Positions 1 through 8,296 of a stretch of 63,726 nt of DNA are shown in pieces. The stretch lies in IMG/VR virus record IMGVR_UViG_3300027734_000066, positions 1-63,726 of that record; one strand, written 5' to 3'. Source of the stretch: a virus. Position 1 is the first letter of the stretch, and each line of letters opens with the position of its first letter. Under the pieces are notes generated by a model. The model was not told the DNA's origin. It saw nothing but the letters and a program-made list of their open reading frames with translations, and made no database searches. Both the position numbers and the translations under genes were made by a program.

Positions 1-1349
1 GACACGGCGTTCTGACCCACGATAGAGATGTTTTCACCCATAAGCTGCGCACCCCAGACAATTGGTGCACCTACGTACTGGAGCGAATACAGGGCAGCGT
101 CAGTCCACACCAAAACTTCTTGCCGTGACTGAGTGGCCGTAATGATTTCGGAGCCACGAGATAAGCGCAAGAAACCTGCTTGGTTGGTTGATGCGGGTGT
201 CCAGTTGTAGGGGTCTTCTTGGTCAGACCAGCGAATCAACATTGGGTCAACTGTGGCTGTGCCGTAATCGTTGCAACCAAACGCAAACACAAAACGGCTG
301 ATGTCAGACACCAACAAGTAGTTCTGCTGGATTGGTACGTCTGTTGCGCTTCCAAAGTCAGACAACATATATGCGTTTGACAAGATGCGCACGGTGCCTA
401 CAGCCGCAACGGTAACTATGATGAGTGCCCCTGTAGGGGTTGCTGAAATGTTAAACGAAGAACCCGACACGTTGCGTACGTAGTAAACCTTACCGGGGGT
501 GATGCCCACAGGCAAGGTAGAACCAGAGTCGGGTGCAAAACGCAGAGGCGTACCGTTAGCGTATTCGGCGGCAGCAGTGATGACTGTGGGGTTAGCTACC
601 GTAGCAGAGAACGTAATTGAGGTGTATCCAGAGGTGGCATCCCAGTAGTAGATTGCGCCTTCTCGGGGGCCAAAGATTAAATCCTCACCGTAGTTCTGTT
701 GACTCCACAAACGAATGGCGTCCGTAGATGCTTCGCCAATACCCCATGCGCCAGCACCCCAAGGGCCAGCACCCCACCCAACCAACGGCACTACGTAGGC
801 AGGGCCAACATTGATTTGATACAGCGCATACACAGTACCGCCACCTGCCGCCACATTTGACGTAGCGTTTGCGCTTGCCGTGATGGTGTATGTAGTGGCT
901 CCAGTGACCGTAATTTGGTACTGGCCAAAGATGGTTAAACCACCCACGGCTGTACCGCCGTAGAACGACACATAGTCACCATCAATGTAACCGCCATTGG
1001 CATCAGTCACCTGCACAATGGGGGAACCGACGTAAGTTCGAAACGGATTGGTCAAGGTGACCTGATTACGGAAGGGGGTGATGTCGTTGTAGATGCCGCC
1101 TGCTGCAAGATAAAACTTCAGGTTGGTGCCCACACCAATCAAGTTAATACCACCAAGGGTTACCCAGTTCCACAAGGAACGGCAGATGCCCAGAAAAGTG
1201 GATGCGGAGATACGTGCCCAGCCGCCGATCTTCTCGGGCGTGCCTTGACGAAAGCGAATCTTCTCGCTCTCGTACCAGCCTCCCTCGTTGGTGTATCGCG
1301 TGTTTTCGCGGTTCACCCCGGCTTTGAGCAGTATCTTCTTTAGTGGCAT
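1..1349 (-). CDS. Tail protein of P22 gp10 / T7 gp12 type, N-terminal part (runs off window)
   Basis: The frame is open from an ATG at 1349 to base 1 (449 codons) with no stop. It starts MPLKKILLKAG, carries a Gly/Trp-rich GWGAGPWGAGAWG stretch and long beta-rich segments with VSGSSFNISATPTGA-type repeats. It follows the endolysin stop with a 1-bp gap. Its last 29 residues before the window edge are identical in protein sequence to the first residues encoded at 63726-63639, so this is very probably the front of the gene whose back half is at 62882-63726. Together they would make about 700 residues. Size, beta-rich composition and a place next to fibres and lysis genes suggest a tail nozzle/packaged-DNA stabilisation protein. 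That assignment is by context and general resemblance, not a recognised motif. Confidence 0.7.
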   Translation of the reverse strand, partial: MPLKKILLKAGVNRENTRYTNEGGWYESEKIRFRQGTPEKIGGWARISASTFLGICRSLWNWVTLGGINLIGVGTNLKFYLAAGGIYNDITPFRNQVTLTNPFRTYVGSPIVQVTDANGGYIDGDYVSFYGGTAVGGLTIFGQYQITVTGATTYTITASANATSNVAAGGGTVYALYQINVGPAYVVPLVGWGAGPWGAGAWGIGEASTDAIRLWSQQNYGEDLIFGPREGAIYYWDATSGYTSITFSATVANPTVITAAAEYANGTPLRFAPDSGSTLPVGITPGKVYYVRNVSGSSFNISATPTGALIIVTVAAVGTVRILSNAYMLSDFGSATDVPIQQNYLLVSDISRFVFAFGCNDYGTATVDPMLIRWSDQEDPYNWTPASTNQAGFLRLSRGSEIITATQSRQEVLVWTDAALYSLQYVGAPIVWGAQLMGENISIVGQNAV

Positions 1350-1350
1350 A

Positions 1351-1716
1351 TCAGGTCACCCGTGTCCATTCAGGCTTTGTTGTCCCACGGCTAAAGTGCG
1401 GGCAATCTACCAACTTTCTACCATTTCCTCCCCATGAATTCAAGGGGTGCAACGACTCCCAGTATGCACCCAACGGAACAAGAACGGCCTTGTTGCCCAC
1501 AAGTTTGCCATCTTTAAAAATGTTGAAGTCCACCGCAAGGCGCTTCAGGTGCAGTGAATCCATGGTCTGGCTACGGCCAGTTTTCATGTAAATTTCTTGC
1601 TGTTCGGGGGTTCGATACAGTTCACCAGCGGTGAGTGTGAAGCCCTGCTCAGTGGCAAACTGCACCAGTTTGCACATGTCAAGGAGAAACGCGGCTTGGT
1701 CTGTGACGAGGCTCAT
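1351..1716 (-). CDS. Endolysin, peptidase M15 (VanY / L-Ala-D-Glu peptidase type)
   Basis: 121 residues. This single-domain zinc peptidase should cleave the peptide stem of peptidoglycan at lysis. The M15 signature is visible: SLHLKRLAVDF gives the zinc ligands His56 and Asp63 (HxxxxxxD), and DCPHF supplies the catalytic Asp104 and the third zinc ligand His107. There is no signal peptide, so export should depend on the holin encoded just upstream. The ATG at 1716 overlaps the holin stop by 4 bp, a classic holin-endolysin coupling. The length is typical of stand-alone phage M15 endolysins (120-140 residues). Confidence 0.9.
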   Translation of the reverse strand: MSLVTDQAAFLLDMCKLVQFATEQGFTLTAGELYRTPEQQEIYMKTGRSQTMDSLHLKRLAVDFNIFKDGKLVGNKAVLVPLGAYWESLHPLNSWGGNGRKLVDCPHFSRGTTKPEWTRVT

Positions 1717-2219
1717 CCTTTTCTCCCCTTCATCTCAGCAAGTTTTTCAATGGTGCGGCCACCGAAGTAGGCACCCATGATCAGCATACCCCACTGCCCA
1801 AGCAAGGACACGTAGGATTCGTTGGCGTTGTAGCCAAAGGCCGACATCATGGCAAATGTGGAATACGCCACCAAGATAAAGATCAGACTCATGGGGCGAA
1901 TGTTTTTAGACAGCCGGGAGTCAGACGACATATCCGCTTTCCAGCGGTCAGAGACGTTGTTGTTTTCATTCTGGATCGCGTTGGCAAAGGCTTGCAACTC
2001 GTCGATGCCGAGTTTTTTTTCCTCAATACGTAGGCGCAGGAGTTCCTCCTCGTGATCCATTTCGTACTGTTTGAGCTTCAGGGTGTCTTCAGCCGACAGC
2101 GGCTGATCGAGCTTTACGCCCGTCTTTTCCTCTACCCAGTCTTTGCCCTTGGCCATTACGGCGTTGCCGATAAGGCTGAGCCCTTGCGACAACAGCGGTG
2201 CAAGAAGTGCAGGAATCAT
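1713..2219 (-). CDS. Holin (3TM / gene-transfer-agent holin-like family)
   Basis: 168 residues. The N terminus has a hydrophobic helix (IPALLAPLLSQGLSLIG), then a charged, coiled-coil-like middle (about 50-105), then two hydrophobic segments (SLIFILVAYSTFAMMSAFG and YVSLLGQWGMLIMGAYFGG). The C terminus is basic. This resembles the three-TM phage holin family, which forms membrane lesions that release the endolysin. ATGA overlaps with both neighbours place it in a tight lysis cassette. The family call rests on topology and the C-terminal MGAYFGGRTIEK pattern. Confidence 0.75.
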   Translation of the reverse strand: MIPALLAPLLSQGLSLIGNAVMAKGKDWVEEKTGVKLDQPLSAEDTLKLKQYEMDHEEELLRLRIEEKKLGIDELQAFANAIQNENNNVSDRWKADMSSDSRLSKNIRPMSLIFILVAYSTFAMMSAFGYNANESYVSLLGQWGMLIMGAYFGGRTIEKLAEMKGRKG

Positions 2220-2530
2220 TTTTTGCTCCCGAGTTTTTCATTGATGACCGCAATGTCTTGGCGGTTGTGCATGATGTCGTCACGGTTCTTTTGGATTTCT
2301 TTTTCCAAGTCCTGACGCAGTTTCTCACGCGCAAGTTCTGCACCGGTGTTGGTGGCTTGCTTGTTGTCTGAAGTCACTACAAGGCTGATCTTGTTGTTCA
2401 GAATGGTGACTTCGTGACTGAGGGAATTGAGCGCCGACATGAGATAGGTCACGCACGCAAACATAATTGGGAGGATAGCAAACGCAATCTTCTCGATGAA
2501 CTCGTGTTTGGCTTTGGACTCATCCGACAT
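2216..2530 (-). CDS. Small membrane protein with coiled coil, lysis cassette
   Basis: 104 residues from the ATG at 2530, preceded by GAGAGG. One hydrophobic segment (IAFAILPIMFACVTYLMSAL, about 15-35) is followed by a long charged helix predicted to form a coiled coil. The N-in, single-TM, helical form and the ATGA overlap with the holin gene suggest a lysis accessory protein (spanin-like or antiholin-like). No lipobox or partner spanin is seen, so the function stays open. Confidence 0.65.
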   Translation of the reverse strand: MSDESKAKHEFIEKIAFAILPIMFACVTYLMSALNSLSHEVTILNNKISLVVTSDNKQATNTGAELAREKLRQDLEKEIQKNRDDIMHNRQDIAVINEKLGSKK

Positions 2531-2541
2531 GTCGGCCTCTC

Positions 2542-2754
2542 TTACATGACGCCACCGAACATCGGAGGCAGTGTTGTTACTTGGATGTTGACGCTCTGCT
2601 TCAACTCCAGCGGTTTGCCGCAATCGGAGCAAGTGTCGGCGGCAAGTTCCACCACATCCAAGTCGTAACCACAGTGGAGACACACGGACTCCACCTCGTG
2701 GGCTGCTTCTATCGTGCCGTCAGGCAACGTCTGAGGGGGCTTTTGAAACTTCAT
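2542..2754 (-). CDS. Small zinc-ribbon protein
   Basis: 70 residues with two CxxC knuckles: Cys25/Cys28 (CLHCG) and Cys42/Cys45 (CSDCG), spaced as in a treble-clef zinc ribbon. It overlaps the upstream gene by 35 bp in another frame and lies before the lysis genes. No specific function is recognised; small zinc ribbons of this type are common in phage genomes. Confidence 0.65.
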   Translation of the reverse strand: MKFQKPPQTLPDGTIEAAHEVESVCLHCGYDLDVVELAADTCSDCGKPLELKQSVNIQVTTLPPMFGGVM

Positions 2755-2896
2755 CAGGGCTACTCAGTTGTGGCTGGACAGCTTGCTGGATAGCGCCGAC
2801 CAGTTGGTGTACTTCCTGAAATGGTTTGGTGCCAAGGTATTGAAACACGGCATTGATCAGATCAAGGGGAAGGACGACAGTTTTTTGCTCGTTCAT
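2720..2896 (-). CDS. Small conserved phage protein, unknown function
   Basis: 58 residues from the ATG at 2896. It is mostly helical, with the pattern LPLDLINAVFQYLGTKPFQEV followed by Ala/Gln-rich sequence. A similar LPxxLxNAVxxYLGTxPxxEV arrangement is, from memory, frequent in short phage and prophage proteins next to tail or lysis genes. The role is unknown. It overlaps the zinc-ribbon gene downstream by 35 bp. Confidence 0.6.
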   Translation of the reverse strand: MNEQKTVVLPLDLINAVFQYLGTKPFQEVHQLVGAIQQAVQPQLSSPDEVSKAPSDVA

Positions 2897-2950
2897 ACGA
2901 ACTCCATTTTTGCAACCGCTGAGATGGGGCAGCGGCGAGACCCCATACAA

Positions 2951-3289
2951 TTATGCCGTAGGAATGGATGTTTGTGGTGCCCAAGGCAGTGGCGGTGTGA
3001 TAACAGGCGGGTTGATCAGGTTGTTGATTTGTCCTTGTACTCCAGCCTCGACATCAGCCTTGTTCAATCCGCTTGCCCAGACCCAGCCCAGCACTTGGTC
3101 TTGGGTCAAGTCGGCGTAGGGAGTGAACGAGCCTTCGGGCATAGGGAACGATGCTGAACCGCTGATGCCCGAGTTGTATGTCTCTTGAGAACCGCTACAC
3201 AGCCACTCAGCGGTAATTACAACATCAGTATATGAACCCTCTGTGGGTTTGCACTGCATCCATTGAATTGACCAAGCGAATGTACTCAT
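2951..3289 (-). CDS. Fibre-adjacent protein, paralogue of the next gene upstream
   Basis: 112 residues. It shares with the 3286-3624 product the core DLTQDQVLxWV, an N-terminal beta-strand pattern with aromatic residues and a C-terminal PWA segment, so the two look like tandem paralogues. The ATG overlaps the upstream stop (ATGA). Its position just after the tail fibre suggests a fibre assembly chaperone, cap or small fibre component. The sequence alone does not decide between these. Confidence 0.65.
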   Translation of the reverse strand: MSTFAWSIQWMQCKPTEGSYTDVVITAEWLCSGSQETYNSGISGSASFPMPEGSFTPYADLTQDQVLGWVWASGLNKADVEAGVQGQINNLINPPVITPPLPWAPQTSIPTA

Positions 3290-3624
3290 GCGTTACTCCA
3301 AGGTGCGTCTATGGACTTGATCACGGGTTCTGCTCTTTCAATTTCTTGCTCAATCATCGACTGCAACCCAAACTTCAATGCGTCAATTTCTTCTTGGCCT
3401 TGATGCTCAATGACCCATGCAAGAACTTGATCTTGGGTGAGGTCTTCAAATGCCGTGAAGCTGTTGAAATCAGGATCGGCAAACTCAATTGGTTTGAATG
3501 AGTTGCGAGTCTGACCCATGTGCTCACACACAATTTCAAACCTGACGCTCTTGACGATGTTTTGCGCCTGATCGGTTGAGCTAACTTTAAAGTCGCTGAG
3601 TTTGTATTTGAATGATGCTGTCAT
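3286..3624 (-). CDS. Fibre-adjacent protein, paralogue of the next gene downstream
   Basis: 112 residues from the ATG at 3624, preceded by GGAGAA at 5-nt spacing; this start is preferred over one four codons earlier. The N-terminal half is strand-rich, then comes FEDLTQDQVLAWV and a helical Gln/Glu-rich segment ending in DAPWSNA. It lies directly after the large fibre gene. Such small proteins often act in fibre folding or attachment, but no catalytic motif is visible. Confidence 0.65.
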   Translation of the reverse strand: MTASFKYKLSDFKVSSTDQAQNIVKSVRFEIVCEHMGQTRNSFKPIEFADPDFNSFTAFEDLTQDQVLAWVIEHQGQEEIDALKFGLQSMIEQEIERAEPVIKSIDAPWSNA

Positions 3625-3635
3625 AGGTTTCTCCA

Positions 3636-6600
3636 TTAAGTACCAGCAAGGTATTGAACATACACTGTGTATGCATTAGCGCCAGCAGTGCGTTGAACCG
3701 TTAAAATACCACTGCCCCCATTAAGCGTGACCGTATAGCTGTTAGGACTACTGGTAAACTCAGTAAAACTCTGTGCTATGCCTTGACCAACAGCCCAAGT
3801 GCCATTTCCCGGATTTAACAAAGTCCAGCCGTAAGCAACACCCCCACCACCATTTGGGAAAAAGGGAAGCGATGAGAGTCCATTTTGACGAATATGAATA
3901 ACTCCCATCGTATTTTGCACTGACGAAACATTGTGGGAACTGCTGTCGTTGTAAGTTGCACTGGTAACAATTTGCAATCCTGCCGATCCGCTGGAAGCAA
4001 GCGATGGATCAGCGTAGGAGCCATAAGTTGCAACGAGCCTGCCTTCGGCTTCAATGGTGACACGATCAACGCCTCCAGAACCGTTTGCCGTCCCAAAAAC
4101 TAACTTTCCAGTTGCGGTAGTTGTACTGCTTGCGGTTGTAGAAGAATATATATATGCCGTTTGATTTAATGTGGTAGTGCTTGCACCACAACCAAAAATG
4201 ATTAAGCCAGTTATTTCCCCAGACGCTGTTGCCGAACTTCCTATTTGAAACTCTGATCTTGTGCCAGAATTAGTTCCTGTGCTAAAAAGCGTCAAAATTT
4301 TGGCAGATGCTGAGCCAACTGTGTTGAACTTTAAGGGGTTGGTTGTACCAATACCCACATTGCCGCCACTTGGATTAAGCAACAATGGGAATTGAAAACT
4401 GTTTGCCGCATTAGCCGCTTGTAATGCGAATCCATAAGGAGAACTTGATGTTTGTTGCATCAACAAACCAGCACCAAGAGAAAACAAATCACCAAATGCG
4501 CCAGCGGCATTTGCTCTTGTAATTGTGTTGTTTGCTGATTTATTTACATCTAATTTGGCGGTAGGCACAACATCAATGCCAAAATTACCGCTGGTGTCAA
4601 ATGTTGCAACCGTAGCATTATTGGTTCGCACAAGTAATGGCTTATTTGCATAAGCTGCCAAATAAACATTGGTTGCATCAGCCGCAAAATATGCCTGAGC
4701 CACACCGCCTATAGAAACTTCATAAGCGGCGTTTCCAGATGCCGTATTAAGCGTTATTGCCTTATTCCACGATAAAAGATTGGCAGAAGTTCCACCAACA
4801 ACCAAGTTACCGCTTGCATCAACAGTCGTTCTAACTGTGCCAGCGGTGTAAGTTTTTACGGTGTTTGGGTTGACAGCGGCACTGCCGCCAAAAGCCACAA
4901 TGCCTGATGTAAGTGCGCCAGAAGTGCCAGCGGATACCTCAACAATACTGTCGTCCAAGTATTGACCAATGTACGCTGTTCCGCTATTTGTATCTCCGGT
5001 TGTAAGCCGTCCAGCGGTCAAACCAGCACTAATTGTTAATCCAGCGGCGGCTGATGGTAATGTCCCACCATAGACTGCAAACTTCGCGCCGTAAGTAAGG
5101 CTTGTACCAATGCCCAAGGTGTTGGAAGTGGTAAGCCACATTGCGGCAGTATTGCCTGTACCAAACTTAACGGGATAACCGTCAAGCGTCATAATGTTCA
5201 AGCCATTGGTCAGGCCGCTGGTAAACACACCACCACTGTTTGCCTCAAGCATTCCGTTGGTCGTGTAACCTGTGCTACGAGCGCCAAATGATGCGTACCC
5301 AGAAAATGCCGCCGTAACGTCAGAATTGAAGTAAGCAGTAGCGGCAGTTCCTGTGCTGACGTTTCTGTTAACGATGTATGTGCCAGAATTACTATTTGTT
5401 GAATTGGTTAATTGAAGCCCGGTGTATGTAAGGTTGGCGGAATCAGTTAACAATCCACCCGTAGAAACGTAAGGAACACGACCCGAAGTCAAGCCAGAAA
5501 CAGTCAGCGACGGGGTAATAACAGAGGTCCCAAAATAACCTGTACGAGGACGAGTTGCGCCAGACGCACCAATGTCGTAAGTGTTGTCGGTGAAGATCAG
5601 GTTGCTGGTGATCGTGCTGTTGATGGTCAGCGTGTCGGTCGACGCATCGCCAACGGTCACGTTGCCATTTAGGTTTACGCCACCGGTCAAGGTCAACGTG
5701 CCGCCAACTGTCAGGTTGCGAGACAAGAACAGGTCGCGGGGGCGGTTAGCTCCCGTAGCGCCAATGTCGTACGTAGCGTCAGTAAACAACAGGTTGCTGC
5801 TCACGAGCGCAGCAACAGACAGTGTATTGGCAGAGGTAGCGCCCAGTGTGGTGTTACCAGACGAATACAGCTTGCTGATTGACACAGAACCCGTGCCGTT
5901 GGGAGTCAACGTGATGTTGCCGTTGATACCTTGGGCAATCTGAATCGTGCCAGAGTTTGTGCCGTCGTTGGTGGTCAGGTTTAAGCTACCCGTACCGTTG
6001 GTGGTCAACGTAGTATCAGTGTTTGAGTCACCCATCTGCACGCGATCAGCAGACAAAATTACATCACCTGTACCGTTAGGGGTCAGGGTGATGTTGCCGT
6101 TCACGCCGTTGGCGATCACAACAGTGCCGCTGTTTACGCCTGCATTGGTAGACAGGGTGAGGTCAGCAGTGCCACCGGTGGTTACCGTCAGAGCGCCTGC
6201 GCCATTAGATGTCAGGGTGGCTGCGGCAGCAGCGTCACCAACACGCACTGTGTCAGCGTCCAGTTGAACGTCGCCTGTACCGTTGGGGGCAATCACCACG
6301 TTGCCGTTGGTGTCGGTTGAGGACAGGGTGTTGCCATCAAGGCGCAGGTTATCTACGTTGATGATGGTGGCCGCAGTTGTTGAGCCAATCGACACACCGT
6401 CAATCGTGCCACCAGCAATCGCCACCAGCGCCATTGTTGCAGTGCCGTCAATCCACAAACTTCTCCATGAGTTTGCAGCAGAGCCTAAATCGCGGGCGTT
6501 GTCAGTCGAGGGCACCAGATCAGAAGCAAACCGTGCCGTAGCGGTGATAGTGTCTGATGTGGCGTTACCCAGCGTGGTGTTGCCATCGATTGTGGCGTTA

Positions 6601-7052
6601 CCGCCTACGGTTAGATTGCCAGTGATGTTGCCGTTGACAATGGTCGTCACACAGGAGTTGACGTTTGTGGCATCACAGAACAAGAACGCAGTATCACCGG
6701 CAGCGACTGCTACACCTGTACCAGCGGAGGTCTTCAAGGTAACAGCAAAGGACGTGTTGTTCTGCAACACGTAGAGCTTGGCTGCGGCTGGGCAAATAAT
6801 ATTAGCAGCAGCAGTCGGAGCGCCACCACCGGTAGCTGCGACCAACATGGCGCAACGTGACTCAGAGGTCGTACCGTTGGCTGTGGTCAGGGTGTGAGCG
6901 TTACCAGTCCAAGTATTGATTGTCGAGAGGCCAGCAATGGCCTGCTCAATCATCGAAGTGATGTTGTCATTGACAGTATCACCCCATGTACCAGAAAGCT
7001 CCCCAGTGACGGGAAGCGCCAATTTCAACGTTGGTGTGTATTGTGTGGTCAT
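3636..7052 (-). CDS. Tail fibre protein with internal repeats
   Basis: 1138 residues, RBS AAGGG. The N terminus (MTTQYTPTLKLALP... GTWGDTVNDNI) resembles phage fibre N-terminal regions that dock to the tail. Residues about 140-500 are a repetitive beta-rich shaft: NITLTPNGTG(D/S)V occurs repeatedly with GTNSGT and TLTTNGTGSL, and SNL(L/I)FTDxTYDIGAxGAxRPR occurs twice. The C-terminal half has NVGIGT-like and SGTRSEFQIGSSA segments typical of receptor-binding fibres. I see no intramolecular chaperone motif at the C terminus. This is the likely host-recognition protein, followed by two small paralogous fibre-associated genes. Confidence 0.85.
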   Translation of the reverse strand: MTTQYTPTLKLALPVTGELSGTWGDTVNDNITSMIEQAIAGLSTINTWTGNAHTLTTANGTTSESRCAMLVAATGGGAPTAAANIICPAAAKLYVLQNNTSFAVTLKTSAGTGVAVAAGDTAFLFCDATNVNSCVTTIVNGNITGNLTVGGNATIDGNTTLGNATSDTITATARFASDLVPSTDNARDLGSAANSWRSLWIDGTATMALVAIAGGTIDGVSIGSTTAATIINVDNLRLDGNTLSSTDTNGNVVIAPNGTGDVQLDADTVRVGDAAAAATLTSNGAGALTVTTGGTADLTLSTNAGVNSGTVVIANGVNGNITLTPNGTGDVILSADRVQMGDSNTDTTLTTNGTGSLNLTTNDGTNSGTIQIAQGINGNITLTPNGTGSVSISKLYSSGNTTLGATSANTLSVAALVSSNLLFTDATYDIGATGANRPRDLFLSRNLTVGGTLTLTGGVNLNGNVTVGDASTDTLTINSTITSNLIFTDNTYDIGASGATRPRTGYFGTSVITPSLTVSGLTSGRVPYVSTGGLLTDSANLTYTGLQLTNSTNSNSGTYIVNRNVSTGTAATAYFNSDVTAAFSGYASFGARSTGYTTNGMLEANSGGVFTSGLTNGLNIMTLDGYPVKFGTGNTAAMWLTTSNTLGIGTSLTYGAKFAVYGGTLPSAAAGLTISAGLTAGRLTTGDTNSGTAYIGQYLDDSIVEVSAGTSGALTSGIVAFGGSAAVNPNTVKTYTAGTVRTTVDASGNLVVGGTSANLLSWNKAITLNTASGNAAYEVSIGGVAQAYFAADATNVYLAAYANKPLLVRTNNATVATFDTSGNFGIDVVPTAKLDVNKSANNTITRANAAGAFGDLFSLGAGLLMQQTSSSPYGFALQAANAANSFQFPLLLNPSGGNVGIGTTNPLKFNTVGSASAKILTLFSTGTNSGTRSEFQIGSSATASGEITGLIIFGCGASTTTLNQTAYIYSSTTASSTTTATGKLVFGTANGSGGVDRVTIEAEGRLVATYGSYADPSLASSGSAGLQIVTSATYNDSSSHNVSSVQNTMGVIHIRQNGLSSLPFFPNGGGGVAYGWTLLNPGNGTWAVGQGIAQSFTEFTSSPNSYTVTLNGGSGILTVQRTAGANAYTVYVQYLAGT

Positions 7053-7064
7053 CTGCTTACCCTT

Positions 7065-7841
7065 TTATGTGACAACTTGTTGCCAGCCCGCAATTTGCGT
7101 ATCACTCACGGCAGTCCAACCGGACACCTGAGTATCATTGATATTTTGCCAGTTTGCTGACTGTCCGTCATCTATCTGGCCCCAAACATTTACTTGTCCT
7201 ATCTCTCCAGTGGCAGAAACCCCAGTTACCACAGCAGTTGCGCCTGCCGCAACCGTCACAGTCCCAACCTCCATCGTGCCAGAAACGCCCGTAACGGAGA
7301 CAACAATCGACAAGGCGAAGGATACCTGACCTATTGCGCCAGTGGCTTCTACGCCCGTCGGGAAAATATCGGCTGTACCGGTGGCAACTACCGTGCCAAG
7401 TTCACCGGTGGCGGACACGCCTGTGGCGTAAACAATGGCTTCACCAACAATGGTGACGGTACCCACCTCGCCGGTAGCAGACACGCCCGTGGGAAATACG
7501 TTGGCTGTGCCAGTAACAGTTACAGTGCCAAGCTGCGTTGTGCCATCTACCCCTGTGACTTGCACAATGGCGTCTGCCTGCACCGCCACAGTACCCACTT
7601 GGCCCGTGGCTTCCAACCCGGAAGGGTACACATTGGCGTCTGCCGTTACATCTACCGCCCCAACAAACCCAGTTGCTTCTACGCCCGTGACCTGTACAAC
7701 GGCCTCGGCCACTACTGTGACCGTGCCAATTGCGCCCGTGGCGCTGACCCCATCTACAAATACTTCAGTTAGGTTTTCTCCCCACGAGCCTCTACTCCAT
7801 GGGCCAGAACCCCAGCCTACGTATTCGATAGACGAAGCCAC
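7065..7841 (-). CDS. Short-repeat beta-rich structural protein
   Basis: 258 residues from a GTG at 7841, preceded by GGTGAATA. After an N-terminal GWGSGPWSRGSWGEN patch, most of the chain is about eight tandem units of 22-26 residues with consensus VxATGxxGTVxV...TGV. A C-terminal Trp-rich region repeats DTQxxGW. The regularity suggests a beta-solenoid or stacked beta sheets. It lies between the fibre and neck genes, so a tail or head appendage is likely. Similar GVSATGxVG repeats are, as I recall, seen in marine and freshwater phage structural proteins. Confidence 0.75.
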   Translation of the reverse strand: MASSIEYVGWGSGPWSRGSWGENLTEVFVDGVSATGAIGTVTVVAEAVVQVTGVEATGFVGAVDVTADANVYPSGLEATGQVGTVAVQADAIVQVTGVDGTTQLGTVTVTGTANVFPTGVSATGEVGTVTIVGEAIVYATGVSATGELGTVVATGTADIFPTGVEATGAIGQVSFALSIVVSVTGVSGTMEVGTVTVAAGATAVVTGVSATGEIGQVNVWGQIDDGQSANWQNINDTQVSGWTAVSDTQIAGWQQVVT

Positions 7842-7851
7842 CTATTCACCG

Positions 7852-8286
7852 TCAGGCGATGCGCAAGATCGCGTTGGTTGCGTCTGCGGCAGGGAACTGA
7901 ATGGTGAAGTTGCCAGCAGTTGAAGTCTTATCGCCACCAAAGTCCAGCACAGCAACCGCAGGGTTGGTTGTGCCGTTGGCCAAGTAGATCAACGCGCCAC
8001 GCGCAGTGATCGTAGCCGTAGTCCATGTGGTGTCCGCAAAGTCAAGGAACGCTGTGGTGCCCGTAGACGTGGGTACTTGACTGACCGTTAAGATGTTGCC
8101 ACCCGCAGAGTAGCCGGTGCCAGAGACTTCGTTAGATGTGCTGTATGCGGTTGTAGCTGCGCTCAGCGTAGCCGCTGACGTAAACAACGCGATTTTAAAA
8201 ACTTGAGTTGTGCCTGTACCAAAATTAAAATTTGCATTGAGGATGCCAACTTTGAACGAGGTGCACATTGCTTGTGTGATTGCCAT
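7852..8286 (-). CDS. Conserved phage structural protein, unknown role
   Basis: 144 residues, RBS AAGGAG at 5-nt spacing. It is strand-rich, with an internal FKIALFTSAATLSAATTAY segment followed by NEVSGTGYSAGG. A close pattern (KxALFTSxAxL...VSGTGYxxGG) is common in phage tail/neck clusters. No enzymatic motif is seen. Context suggests a virion protein, possibly a minor tail or decoration component. Confidence 0.65.
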   Translation of the reverse strand: MAITQAMCTSFKVGILNANFNFGTGTTQVFKIALFTSAATLSAATTAYSTSNEVSGTGYSAGGNILTVSQVPTSTGTTAFLDFADTTWTTATITARGALIYLANGTTNPAVAVLDFGGDKTSTAGNFTIQFPAADATNAILRIA

Positions 8287-8296
8287 TTCTTACTCC

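Noticed and set aside
5581-6774. Chain of plus-strand frames of 100-160 codons
   Set aside because: They mirror the repetitive tail fibre gene and have Pro/Val-rich low-complexity products.
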